Assembly: GCA_000403255.2 (NCBI GenBank)
Contig: KE159578.1
Location: forward strand, 1 to 44,845
Source: Lachnospiraceae bacterium 3-1
Lineage (GTDB): Bacteria > Bacillota > Clostridia > Lachnospirales > Lachnospiraceae
Direction: 5' to 3'
Length of the DNA stretch: 44,845 bases
This document shows, one piece after another, positions 33,260 to 41,141 of the stretch (positions are counted from its first letter, which is position 1; each line of letters opens with the position of its first letter). Below the pieces are notes generated by a model. The model saw only the letters and a program-made list of their open reading frames with translations, was not told the origin of the DNA and did not search any database. A program made the position numbers and the translations under genes.

Positions 33260-33832
33260 ATGTCAAACACAGCCAATAATCCAACAAAGGTGATCACCGG
33301 CCCGAACACCCGGTGGAGCTACTGCAACGCATGGGAAGCGAAGGCAATCCAGGGCGGCACGCCGAAGTTCTCCGTTTCCCTCATTATCCCAAAGTCGGAT
33401 AAAAAGACCATTGCCAAGATTGAGGAGGCAATCAAGGCGGCGTACCGTGAGGGCGAGGCGAAGCTGAAAGGGAACGGCAGGAGCGTCCCGGCACTTTCCG
33501 TGCTGAAAACCCCTCTGCGTGACGGGGATGTGGAGCGTCCGGATGATGAAGCCTATGCGGATTCCTATTTCGTCAATGCCAACAGCACTACAGCTCCGGG
33601 TATCGTGGATGCAGACCGCCAGCCAATCCTCGACCATTCTGAGGTGTACAGCGGCGTGTACGGCAGGGCAAGCATCAATTTCTATGCTTTCAATTCCAAT
33701 GGCAATAAGGGTATCGCCTGCGGTCTGAACAATTTACAGAAAATCCGTGACGGGGAGCCTTTGGGCGGACGTTCCCGTGCAGAGGATGACTTTGCGGATG
33801 ATGACGGGGATGATGAGGATTTCCTGTCTTAA
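33260..33832 (+). CDS. DUF2815 protein (putative single-strand DNA-binding)
   Basis: A 190-residue protein with RBS AGGAGG. DUF2815 features are VITGPNTRWSYCNAWEAKAI, FSVSLIIPKSDKKT, YADSYFVNANST and an acidic tail EDDFADDDGDDEDFLS. The fold is OB-like and the acidic tail resembles SSB proteins, so a single-strand-binding role beside the DUF2800 nuclease and the polymerase is inferred. Confidence 0.9.
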   Translation: MSNTANNPTKVITGPNTRWSYCNAWEAKAIQGGTPKFSVSLIIPKSDKKTIAKIEEAIKAAYREGEAKLKGNGRSVPALSVLKTPLRDGDVERPDDEAYADSYFVNANSTTAPGIVDADRQPILDHSEVYSGVYGRASINFYAFNSNGNKGIACGLNNLQKIRDGEPLGGRSRAEDDFADDDGDDEDFLS

Positions 33833-33921
33833 CAGCATAGCAAGATACACTGCCGGGTGGCGAGGAGAGGGCATCTGCCTTTTCCCTGCCGCCCTTAAGG
33901 CGGTGAAAGGAGCTGGTGGAA

Positions 33922-35850
33922 TTGAGGTGTATCAGTATTGATATTGAGTCGTATTCGGATGTGGATTTATCCAAATGTGGAGTTTATAAATATTCTTCTT
34001 CCCCGAACTTTGAAATCCTGTTGTTCGGATACAGCGTGGACGGCGGTGAAGTAAAGGTGGTCGATGTCGCCTGTGGGGAGGAAATCCCTGCGGATATCAT
34101 GGCGGCACTCTCGGATGAATCTGTTACCAAGTGGGCGTTCAACGCCATGTTCGAGAGGGTGTGTCTGTCAAATTATCTTGGGGAATGGCTGGAGCCGGAA
34201 TCGTGGAAATGCTCCATGGTCTGGTCTGCCACACTCGGCCTTCCGCTGTCTTTGGAGAACGTGGGTGCGGTGCTTGGGCTGGAGAAACAGAAACTGTCGG
34301 AAGGGAAAGACCTGATCCGGTATTTCTGTGTCCCCTGCAAGCCGACCAAGGCGAACGGCGGCCGGACACGGAACCTGCCGGGGCATGACAGGGAAAAGTG
34401 GGAGCGGTTCAAGGCATACAACCTTCGTGACGTGGAGGCGGAGATGCAGATACAGCAGAGGCTTTCAAAGTTCCCCGTGCCGGATTTTGTGTGGGAGGAA
34501 TACTGGCAGGATCAGGAGATCAACGACCGGGGTATCGGCGTGGACATGGAGATGGTCAGGAACGCAATCGCCATGGACGGACGCTCCAAGGCGGGGCTGT
34601 CTGCCGCCATGAAGGAACTGACGGAGCTGGAGAACCCAAACTCCGTACAGCAGATGAAGCAGTGGCTTTTGGAGAACGGGGTGGAGACGGACTCATTGGA
34701 TAAAAAGGCGGTGACTGCGTTGCTGAAGGATGCACCGGAGCCTTTGAAGACTGTGCTGACGCTCCGGCAGCAGCTTGCCAAATCTTCCGTGAAGAAATAC
34801 CAGGCCATGGAGAATGCTGTGTGTGCAGACAGCCGGGCGCATGGGATGTTTCAATTCTACGGAGCTAATAGGACCGGCCGGTATAGCGGGCGCATTATAC
34901 AGTTGCAAAATCTGCCTCAGAATCATATCCCTGACTTGGCACAGGCACGGGAACTTGTGAAAGCCGGGGATTTTGATGCCCTTGCCATGCTCTATGAGGA
35001 TATCCCGGATACGCTCTCGCAGCTTATCCGCACGGCATTCGTGCCGCAGGACGGGAGGAAATTCATCGTGGCAGATTTTTCCGCAATTGAGGCGAGGGTG
35101 ATTGCCTGGATTGCCGGGGAGCGGTGGCGGCTGAAGGTGTTCGAGGGCGGCGGTGACATTTACTGCGCCTCGGCAAGCCAGATGTTCCATGTGCCTGTGG
35201 AAAAGCATGGCGTGAATGGGCACCTGCGGCAGAAAGGTAAAATAGCGGAACTGGCCCTTGGCTATGGCGGATCAGTCGGGGCATTGAAATCCATGGGCGC
35301 TTTGGAGATGGGGCTTGCGGAAGAAGAACTGCAGCCGCTTGTCTCGGCGTGGCGGGATTCCAACCCAAATATCACGGAGTTCTGGTGGGCGGTCGACCGT
35401 GCCGTGAAGGAATGCATCAAAAAGAGGATGCCAACGGAAACACACGGCATCCGCTTCAGCTATGAAAGCGGGATGCTGTTCATCACTTTATTTTCCGGGC
35501 GGAGGCTTGCCTATGTGAAGCCGAGGATTGGGGAGAACCAGTTTGGCGGGGAGTCCGTCACCTATATGGGCGTGGGAGGCACGAAGAAATGGGAGCGGCT
35601 GGAAAGCTACGGTCCCAAGTTTGTGGAGAACATTGTGCAGGCCGTCAGCCGGGATATTTTGTGCTATGCCATGCAGACGCTTCGGAACTGCTCCATTGTG
35701 GCGCACGTCCACGATGAGATCATCATTGAGGCGGACAGGAGGATGTCCCTTCCTGCCGTCTGTGAACAGATGGGAAGGACGCCGCCCTGGGCAAATGGGT
35801 TATTGCTCCGGGCGGACGGTTACGAATGTTCGTTTTATCAGAAAGATTAG
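33922..35850 (+). CDS. Phage family A DNA polymerase
   Basis: The product is about 642 residues. TTG 33922 is favoured because GGAG lies 9 nt upstream, while GTG 33916 is only 3 nt from it. The N-terminal 3'-5' exonuclease has SIDIESY (Asp-x-Glu), WAFNAMFER and YNLRDVEAE. The polymerase part shows motif A IVADFSAIEARVIAW, motif B around KGKIAELALGYGGSVGALKS and motif C VAHVHDEII with the catalytic Asp. It would replicate the phage genome. It is intact and in the expected position after DUF2815. Confidence 0.93.
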   Translation: MRCISIDIESYSDVDLSKCGVYKYSSSPNFEILLFGYSVDGGEVKVVDVACGEEIPADIMAALSDESVTKWAFNAMFERVCLSNYLGEWLEPESWKCSMVWSATLGLPLSLENVGAVLGLEKQKLSEGKDLIRYFCVPCKPTKANGGRTRNLPGHDREKWERFKAYNLRDVEAEMQIQQRLSKFPVPDFVWEEYWQDQEINDRGIGVDMEMVRNAIAMDGRSKAGLSAAMKELTELENPNSVQQMKQWLLENGVETDSLDKKAVTALLKDAPEPLKTVLTLRQQLAKSSVKKYQAMENAVCADSRAHGMFQFYGANRTGRYSGRIIQLQNLPQNHIPDLAQARELVKAGDFDALAMLYEDIPDTLSQLIRTAFVPQDGRKFIVADFSAIEARVIAWIAGERWRLKVFEGGGDIYCASASQMFHVPVEKHGVNGHLRQKGKIAELALGYGGSVGALKSMGALEMGLAEEELQPLVSAWRDSNPNITEFWWAVDRAVKECIKKRMPTETHGIRFSYESGMLFITLFSGRRLAYVKPRIGENQFGGESVTYMGVGGTKKWERLESYGPKFVENIVQAVSRDILCYAMQTLRNCSIVAHVHDEIIIEADRRMSLPAVCEQMGRTPPWANGLLLRADGYECSFYQKD

Positions 35851-35860
35851 GTGGTGTGCG

Positions 35861-36166
35861 ATGGAACGGCTGCGGATTGAATACGGGACGGGATACATGG
35901 AGCTGAACATTGAGGCGTTCTTCCCTTGTAAGATGCCAGCGGCAAGGAAAGCCGCAAGGCTCATCAATTCATACTGCACGGATGAGGCAAGGGCGGAGCT
36001 GCTCTCGGAACTGCGGGAGCTGGCTGATGGTTACAAGGCTCTGTGCGATATGTACGCAGAAAAGGCGGAGGGGCTTCCAGCGGAGGCACTGGAGGGCGCA
36101 GTTCAACAAGACGGAAGTCCTCCACAGAAGGATGGAGGGGAATATCAAATTAATTTCAGGAGGTAA
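35861..36166 (+). CDS. Phage hypothetical protein, 101 residues
   Basis: ATG 35861 lies 10 nt after the polymerase stop with a weak GGTGG site. It is MERLRIEYGTGYMELNIEAF and then mostly helical (ARAELLSELRELADGYKALC); the tail is Gly/Gln-rich. The Cys-Lys-Met-Pro motif FFPCKMPAARKAARLI recurs in homologues by position. No function known to me. Confidence 0.65.
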   Translation: MERLRIEYGTGYMELNIEAFFPCKMPAARKAARLINSYCTDEARAELLSELRELADGYKALCDMYAEKAEGLPAEALEGAVQQDGSPPQKDGGEYQINFRR

Positions 36167-36172
36167 GAAGGG

Positions 36173-36358
36173 ATGAGCAGGGCGGAAATGCAGGGGTGCA
36201 GGGCGCACAGCGACTGTTTCGCAAACAGCGGCGGCGTCTGCACCTGTTTGAAAGACAATGACTTTGGCGGGAGGGACTGCCCGTTTTACAAGCCTGCAGA
36301 CACGGTCCGGAAAGGGAGCTGCAGGCAGGATGGAGGTAAGTTTCATGGGAATCAGTAA
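36173..36358 (+). CDS. Cys-rich phage small protein, 61 residues
   Basis: ATG 36173 has the strong site AGGAGGTAAG. Cysteines in CRAHSDCFANSGGVCTCLKD, DCPFYK and SCRQD (seven in 61 residues) suggest a metal-binding fold, similar to short zinc-binding phage proteins. It overlaps the next gene by 14 nt. Confidence 0.65.
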   Translation: MSRAEMQGCRAHSDCFANSGGVCTCLKDNDFGGRDCPFYKPADTVRKGSCRQDGGKFHGNQ

Positions 36359-36767
36359 ATACAACAGCGAGGGATACAGCGACCCGACCAGCCATGCGGC
36401 ACTGTCGGGAATCAGGAGGGAAGAAAGGGCGGCGAAACGGGCATACCGGCCGCTTGTCTATATATGTTCCCCGTTTGCCGGGGACACGGAAAAGAACACG
36501 CAGAAGGCGAGGCGGTACTGCCGGTTTGCGGTGAAGAACGGCACGATACCGCTTGCGCCGCACCTGCTCTTTCCGCAGTTCTTAGATGATACAAAACATT
36601 CAGAGCGGGCAATCGGGATGTTCATGGGCATGGTGCTTTTGGGGAAATGTGAGCAGTTATGGGTGTTCGGCGGAACCATATCCGAAGGGATGGCGGCAGA
36701 GATTGAAAAAGCGGAAAAGCGTCAGATGCTCATCCGCTATTTCACAGAAAACTGCGAGTCCAGCTAA
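36345..36767 (+). CDS. DUF4406/DUF7768-type protein (deoxyribosyltransferase-like)
   Basis: A 140-residue protein from ATG 36345, with GGAGG 8 nt upstream. The core YRPLVYICSPFAGDTEKNTQ and the later LAPHLLFPQFLDD, then CEQLWVFGGTISEGMAAEIE, match the nucleoside-deoxyribosyltransferase-like fold common in phage early regions. It may act on nucleotides, but the activity is unproven. The IS110 element begins shortly after its stop. Confidence 0.82.
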   Translation: MGISKYNSEGYSDPTSHAALSGIRREERAAKRAYRPLVYICSPFAGDTEKNTQKARRYCRFAVKNGTIPLAPHLLFPQFLDDTKHSERAIGMFMGMVLLGKCEQLWVFGGTISEGMAAEIEKAEKRQMLIRYFTENCESS

Positions 36768-36879
36768 TAAATGTCAATAGGTAAATGAAAAATATTTTTC
36801 TTCTAAAAAAGGGCAGACTTTCCCCTTGGTGAAAATATCATTTTTTAAAAAGATATTGATTCGTTGGATTTGCAGTGTT

Positions 36880-38196
36880 TTATGCAGCTATGTCGCATTT
36901 AGCAGCATTGTATTGTTTGATATGTTCCTGCGGAGTAATGATTTCAAAAGGCTTGTTATCTCTGAGCATTGCAAATATTATGTTGCATACCTTGTGTGAA
37001 ACAGCACCCATTGCCACAAGCTTGGGTTTTGCTCCACATTTTTTGAGATAGTAATCCCGGAGTACTGGATTTTTAGCTTCACCTGTACGGGATACACTGA
37101 TGCTTTGTAAAGTTAGTGTATGAACAACGCGCCTGGCTATGGCAGAGCCTCTTTTGGACATTTGGATTTTGGTACCTTCAAATTTGCCGGATTGTTTTAC
37201 TGACGGATCAAGACCAAAGTAAGCAAAAAGTTGTTTTGGTTTTGAAAATGCAGAAAAATCACCAATCTCTCCCATGAGGGATATGGCAGATAAGAAACCG
37301 GCACCTTTGAATGTTTCGATCAAGTGAATCTGTTTCACAAAATCGGTATCTTCATTAGCATTTACGAGTTCGTGCATTGCTTCTAGAATGCTGCCGATTT
37401 CTTCATCATATTTGCGGATGAAGCTGATATAGAGCCGAATCCGCTTGATGTTGCTGTCAATGATGTAACCGAACTCATTTGCTTCATGAGCAGCCTGGAT
37501 AATGGCATTATACTTGTTTTGAGCATATGTAAGCCCAAAACGGGCAGTTGACTTGATGATACCAATAATCTCTTGTTTGTCTGCTTCAATAAAAGCAGAT
37601 GGAGAGGAATAAGTTTCCAATAAGGTAAGGGATGTATTAATTGTAACCTTGGAGAAAATGCCAAGATATTGTGGAAATGCCATGCGAAGTTCACCTTGGA
37701 GTTTGTTCACGTAAGCGCTGCGGTTATCCATTAAGTCATAGTATTCACGACATAGATTACGACAGTTCAAAGCAAGGTCAGAAGGCATGAGAGAAACCTT
37801 TAAATCAGGTTTCAAACCAACCAAAGCCGCTTTTTTAGAATCAAAACGGTCATTATGTACTTTTCGTATGTTGATATTTGTGCTATTCTTAGTGATGATA
37901 GGATTGATAACTGAGCAGTTAAAACCCTTATCACGAAGATAGCAGAAGAGTGGGTAATGATAAATTCCCGTGGATTCCAGGAAAATGCGACTTTCCAAAG
38001 AATACAGCTCTTCTGCTTCTTTTATTTTAGAAACAGCGGTTGTAAGGGAACTCATTTTGTTGTGTAGGATTTTATAAGGTTTTCCTACAAACTGTTGGTT
38101 TGGAAGTGCGATAGACATCCATGAGAAGTCAGCACCGACATCAATACCAACAGAGATGAATAGATCCTCAGGATTAAAAATAACTTTGTTTGGCAT
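36880..38196 (-). CDS. IS110 family transposase (DEDD recombinase)
   Basis: A 438-residue protein from ATG 38196 (RBS AGAAAGGAG; the longer frame is rejected). The N-terminal RuvC-like DEDD domain shows VGIDVGADFSWMSIA (Asp), LESTGIYHYPL (Glu) and VHNDRFDSKKAAL (two Asp). The C-terminal Tnp_20 domain contains FKGAGFLSAISLMGEIGDFS and KRGSAIARRVVHTLTL with the conserved Ser. Such recombinases are guided by an element-encoded bridge RNA. The frame is intact. Confidence 0.95.
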   Translation of the reverse strand: MPNKVIFNPEDLFISVGIDVGADFSWMSIALPNQQFVGKPYKILHNKMSSLTTAVSKIKEAEELYSLESRIFLESTGIYHYPLFCYLRDKGFNCSVINPIITKNSTNINIRKVHNDRFDSKKAALVGLKPDLKVSLMPSDLALNCRNLCREYYDLMDNRSAYVNKLQGELRMAFPQYLGIFSKVTINTSLTLLETYSSPSAFIEADKQEIIGIIKSTARFGLTYAQNKYNAIIQAAHEANEFGYIIDSNIKRIRLYISFIRKYDEEIGSILEAMHELVNANEDTDFVKQIHLIETFKGAGFLSAISLMGEIGDFSAFSKPKQLFAYFGLDPSVKQSGKFEGTKIQMSKRGSAIARRVVHTLTLQSISVSRTGEAKNPVLRDYYLKKCGAKPKLVAMGAVSHKVCNIIFAMLRDNKPFEIITPQEHIKQYNAAKCDIAA

Positions 38197-38545
38197 GGGT
38201 GAAAGCTCCTTTCTGATAGGAATCCATTTCCAATCTGGCAGGTACACAACCTAGCGTGTTATACGGGTATCGCCTTCCGGTTCCCAACCAGCTAAAACAT
38301 AAAACCCTGTCGAATGGACTAATTGACTCACTTGTAGGTATAGGCTGATGAAAATCAGCTTCCCAAGGAGGTGAACATTCTTTATCCTATCCTAAGGGAT
38401 AATACCTTATGTTTCATCTGGTGTCTATCAGGAACCGTCAGACATGATAATTATTTTTGGATAACATCTGATGAAGGAAGAACACCTTCTTCTGTTATCT
38501 GATTTATAGAAACTTATTAAACAAGTAGTCTTGATTGACTACACC
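38197..38545 (-). ncRNA. Candidate IS110 bridge RNA region
   Basis: The non-coding end upstream of the transposase contains several stem-loops: GTAGTC/GACTAC (38525-38542), ATAACA...GAAG/CTTC...TGTTAT (38461-38498) and a GCTGATGAAAATCAGC hairpin at about 38347-38362. In IS110 elements this location encodes the bridge RNA that pairs with target and donor DNA. Guide loops were not assigned. Confidence 0.55.
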
Positions 38546-38570
38546 ATTATTATACTAGGAGGTGAGGCAG

Positions 38571-38930
38571 ATGCCAAGGAAACCGAAGAGGCCGTGTTCC
38601 TTCCCCGGATGCCCAAAGCTGACGGAGGGACGGTTCTGTGAGGAGCATGGGAAGCAGGAGAACCGCCGCTACGAGAAGTACGACCGTGACCCGGCTGTAC
38701 GCCGTAAGTATGGCAGGGCGTGGAAACGAATCCGTGACCGCTACGCCGCAAAGCACCCGTTCTGTGAGGAGTGTCAAAAGAAAGGTCTGCTGCGGCCGGT
38801 GGAGGAGGTACACCACAGACTGCCATTGGCAGAGGGCGGGACGCATGACGAGGCAAACCTTGTGTCGTTGTGCCAGTCCTGCCATGCAAGGATTCATGCG
38901 GAGCGGGGCGACCGTTGGAATAAGCATTAA
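38571..38930 (+). CDS. Phage HNH endonuclease
   Basis: A 119-residue protein from ATG 38571 (RBS AGGAGGTGAGG). A Cys-rich N-terminus (CSFPGCPKLTEGRFCEEH) precedes the HNH motif: FCEECQKKG, VEEVHHRLPLAEGGTHDEAN, LVSLCQSCHARIH. Such HNH proteins stand immediately before the small terminase in many Firmicutes phages and help cohesive-end packaging. It is intact. Confidence 0.93.
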   Translation: MPRKPKRPCSFPGCPKLTEGRFCEEHGKQENRRYEKYDRDPAVRRKYGRAWKRIRDRYAAKHPFCEECQKKGLLRPVEEVHHRLPLAEGGTHDEANLVSLCQSCHARIHAERGDRWNKH

Positions 38931-39098
38931 ATCATTGTGTGCGGGTTCCTTACAGAGATTTCTGCCAGCCGGGAGGGGCGGGTGGAATCTCCACAAGGGA
39001 CCCGCCGGGGAACGGGCGTGGGGTGTCACGCATAAAAACCGGAAATCAAACGGGGGATTGCCCGCCCGGAGATTTCCCTGAAATAAAGTCTTTCAAGG

Positions 39099-39130
39099 TG
39101 CTGCGGCGTTTGATTTCCGCAGCATTTTTT
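39099..39130 (+). terminator. Intrinsic terminator before the small terminase
   Basis: TGCTGCGG (39099-39106)/CCGCAGCA (39117-39124) is followed by TTTTTT. The rest of the 230-bp gap between HNH and terS is GC-rich with no gene recognised. Confidence 0.88.
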
Positions 39131-39160
39131 CAAAAAAATCAATGAAACGGGGTGGAAACG

Positions 39161-39694
39161 GTGGCAAAAGACGGCAGCGGGCGCGGCGGCGCAAGGCCGG
39201 GGGCGGGGAGAAAACCGAAAGCCCTCACGGAGAAGATCAGCGAGGGGAAGACGGCGGAGGTGATGATGGAGCCTGCCGAACTGGAGGGCGTGGATGTGCC
39301 GCCCGTGAAGGACTTCCTCAAGTCCCCGCAGAAAAGCGGGCGGGAGCTGGTGGCAGAGGAGGTTTTCAACGAAACGTATGCATGGCTGAAAGCGAGGGGC
39401 TGCGAGAAGCTGGTCACCGTGCAGATGGTGGAGCAGTACGCCATGAGCGTCTCCCGGTGGATTCAGTGCGAGGAGATTGTTTCCTCCACTGGATTTTTGG
39501 CGAAGCACCCGACCACGGGGGCGGCCATCGCCTCCCCTTACGTTTCCATGAGCCAGTCCTACATGAAGCAGACCAACTACTGCTGGATGCAGATATACCA
39601 GATCGTGAAGGAGAACTGTTCGGTGGAGTTTTCGGGGAACACGCCAATGGATGATACGATGGAGCGGCTGCTCCGCGCGAGGAAAGGAGTGTAG
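39161..39694 (+). CDS. Phage terminase small subunit, P27 family
   Basis: The product is about 177 residues. GTG 39161 (MAKDGSGRGGARPGAGRKPK) is favoured over GTG 39152, since GGGGTGG lies 5 nt upstream and the family usually starts there. A Gly/Arg-rich N-terminus is followed by a DNA-binding helical region (KLVTVQMVEQYAMSVSRWIQ) and oligomerisation helices. It selects phage DNA for packaging. The large terminase must lie beyond the MTase cluster or outside the window. Confidence 0.88.
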   Translation: MAKDGSGRGGARPGAGRKPKALTEKISEGKTAEVMMEPAELEGVDVPPVKDFLKSPQKSGRELVAEEVFNETYAWLKARGCEKLVTVQMVEQYAMSVSRWIQCEEIVSSTGFLAKHPTTGAAIASPYVSMSQSYMKQTNYCWMQIYQIVKENCSVEFSGNTPMDDTMERLLRARKGV

Positions 39695-39700
39695 AGGAAA

Positions 39701-40984
39701 ATGGGAAAGACAACAACCGAGATGCAGCTTGTGCCGCTCTCCAAATTAGTGCCGTATGTAAACAACGCACGGACGCACTCGCCGGAGCAGCTTACGAAGC
39801 TCCGCTCGTCCCTGCGGGAGTTCGGCTTCATCAATCCGGTCATCATCGACCGGGAATTCAATGTCATCGCGGGGCATGGCAGGATTGCCGCCGCAAAAGA
39901 GGAAGGGATTATAGAGGTTCCGTGTGTGTTTGCAGATTTCTTGACGGAGGCGCAGAAGAAAGCCTACATCCTTGCGGACAACCGCATGGCTTTGGACGCG
40001 GGATGGGATGAGGAGCTGCTCCGCATCGAGATTGAAAGTCTGCAGGGTGCGGATTTTGATGTGTCCCTTACGGGCTTCGGCGAGGATGAGATTGCAGACC
40101 TTTTCTCCGGGGACGGTGAAAAAGATGTGAAAGATGATGACTTTGACCTTTCCGCTGCACTGGAGAAAGCGGCGTTCGTGGAGCGGGGCGATATCTGGAC
40201 GGTGGGCAGGCACCGGCTGATGTGCGGCGATGCCACAAGTGTGGAAGATGTGGCAGCGCTCATGGACGGGAAGAAAGCAAACCTCATCGTGACGGACCCG
40301 CCGTATGGCGTATCCTTCAAAAGCGGCAGCGGGCTTTCCATCCAGAATGACAGCATGAAAGGGGATGAATTCTACACATTTCTGTACAATTCATTTTCAC
40401 AGATGGCGGCGCACCTGGAGAACGGCGGCGCGGCATATGTGTTCCATGCGGATACGGAGGGCTTGAATTTCCGTAAAGCGTTTGTGGACGCAGGGTTCCA
40501 CCTTGCTGGGGTGTGCATATGGGTGAAGAATTCCCTCGTGCTTGGACGCTCGGATTACCAGTGGCAACATGAGCCTGTGCTGTACGGTTTTCTGAAGAAC
40601 GGCAAGCACCCGTGGTATTCCGACCGGAAGCAGACCACCATCTGGAACTACGACAAGCCGAAGCGGAACAAGAACCATCCGACTTCCAAGCCGCTTGACC
40701 TGCTCGGATACCCGATCTGCAATTCCTCCCAGGAGAACGCCATCGTGATAGACACTTTCGGCGGCAGCGGCTCCACGATGATGGCGTGCGAGCAGACGGA
40801 CCGCATCTGCTGCATGATGGAACTGGATGAGAAATATGCGTCTGTGATTCTGCGGAGGTATGTGGAGGATACCGGGGATTCGGAAAATGTGTATGTGGAG
40901 CGGGGCGGGGAGAAGATCCCATATTCCGCACTGGTGAAGGAGGTGGAGACGGATGCAGATGCAGGACAGGGAACTGATGGCTGA
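39701..40984 (+). CDS. ParB-domain DNA methyltransferase (N6-A/N4-C, beta class)
   Basis: A 427-residue fusion. Residues 1-90 are a ParB/Srx-like domain (PYVNNARTHSPEQLTKLRSS, VIAGHGRIAAAK). The methyltransferase part has motif IV DPPYGVSF before motif I DTFGGSGST, the beta-class order for N6-adenine or N4-cytosine modification. It likely protects phage DNA from restriction or modifies packaged DNA. It overlaps the next small gene by 32 nt. Confidence 0.93.
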   Translation: MGKTTTEMQLVPLSKLVPYVNNARTHSPEQLTKLRSSLREFGFINPVIIDREFNVIAGHGRIAAAKEEGIIEVPCVFADFLTEAQKKAYILADNRMALDAGWDEELLRIEIESLQGADFDVSLTGFGEDEIADLFSGDGEKDVKDDDFDLSAALEKAAFVERGDIWTVGRHRLMCGDATSVEDVAALMDGKKANLIVTDPPYGVSFKSGSGLSIQNDSMKGDEFYTFLYNSFSQMAAHLENGGAAYVFHADTEGLNFRKAFVDAGFHLAGVCIWVKNSLVLGRSDYQWQHEPVLYGFLKNGKHPWYSDRKQTTIWNYDKPKRNKNHPTSKPLDLLGYPICNSSQENAIVIDTFGGSGSTMMACEQTDRICCMMELDEKYASVILRRYVEDTGDSENVYVERGGEKIPYSALVKEVETDADAGQGTDG

Positions 40985-41141
40985 GATATTCCGCAGGATA
41001 CACGCCCTTGGCGGCTGTGACGCCTCGGAGCAGTTTGACCGGGGATGGGACGCGGCGGTGGCGTCCTGTGAGGATGTGCTGACGGAGCTGACTGGCATCT
41101 CCTATGATGATCTGGAAGATGGAGGCGGTGCGGATGGATAA
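40953..41141 (+). CDS. Phage hypothetical protein between two methyltransferases, 62 residues
   Basis: ATG 40953 has GGAGG 10 nt upstream. The acidic protein MQMQDRELMAEIFRRIHALG ends DDLEDGGGADG. It overlaps both neighbours, so it is translated in a coupled run. No domain recognised. Confidence 0.65.
   Translation: MQMQDRELMAEIFRRIHALGGCDASEQFDRGWDAAVASCEDVLTELTGISYDDLEDGGGADG

Larger units (their letters stand above)
36780..38555 (-). mobile_element. IS110-family element (limits approximate)
   Basis: The AT-rich segment between phage genes at 36767 and 38571 contains only an IS110-type transposase and about 350 nt of structured DNA upstream of it. IS110 elements lack terminal inverted repeats and make little or no target duplication, so exact ends cannot be read by eye. 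The long non-coding DNA lies on the transposase 5' side, the layout of the IS110 subgroup rather than IS1111. Confidence 0.8.
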
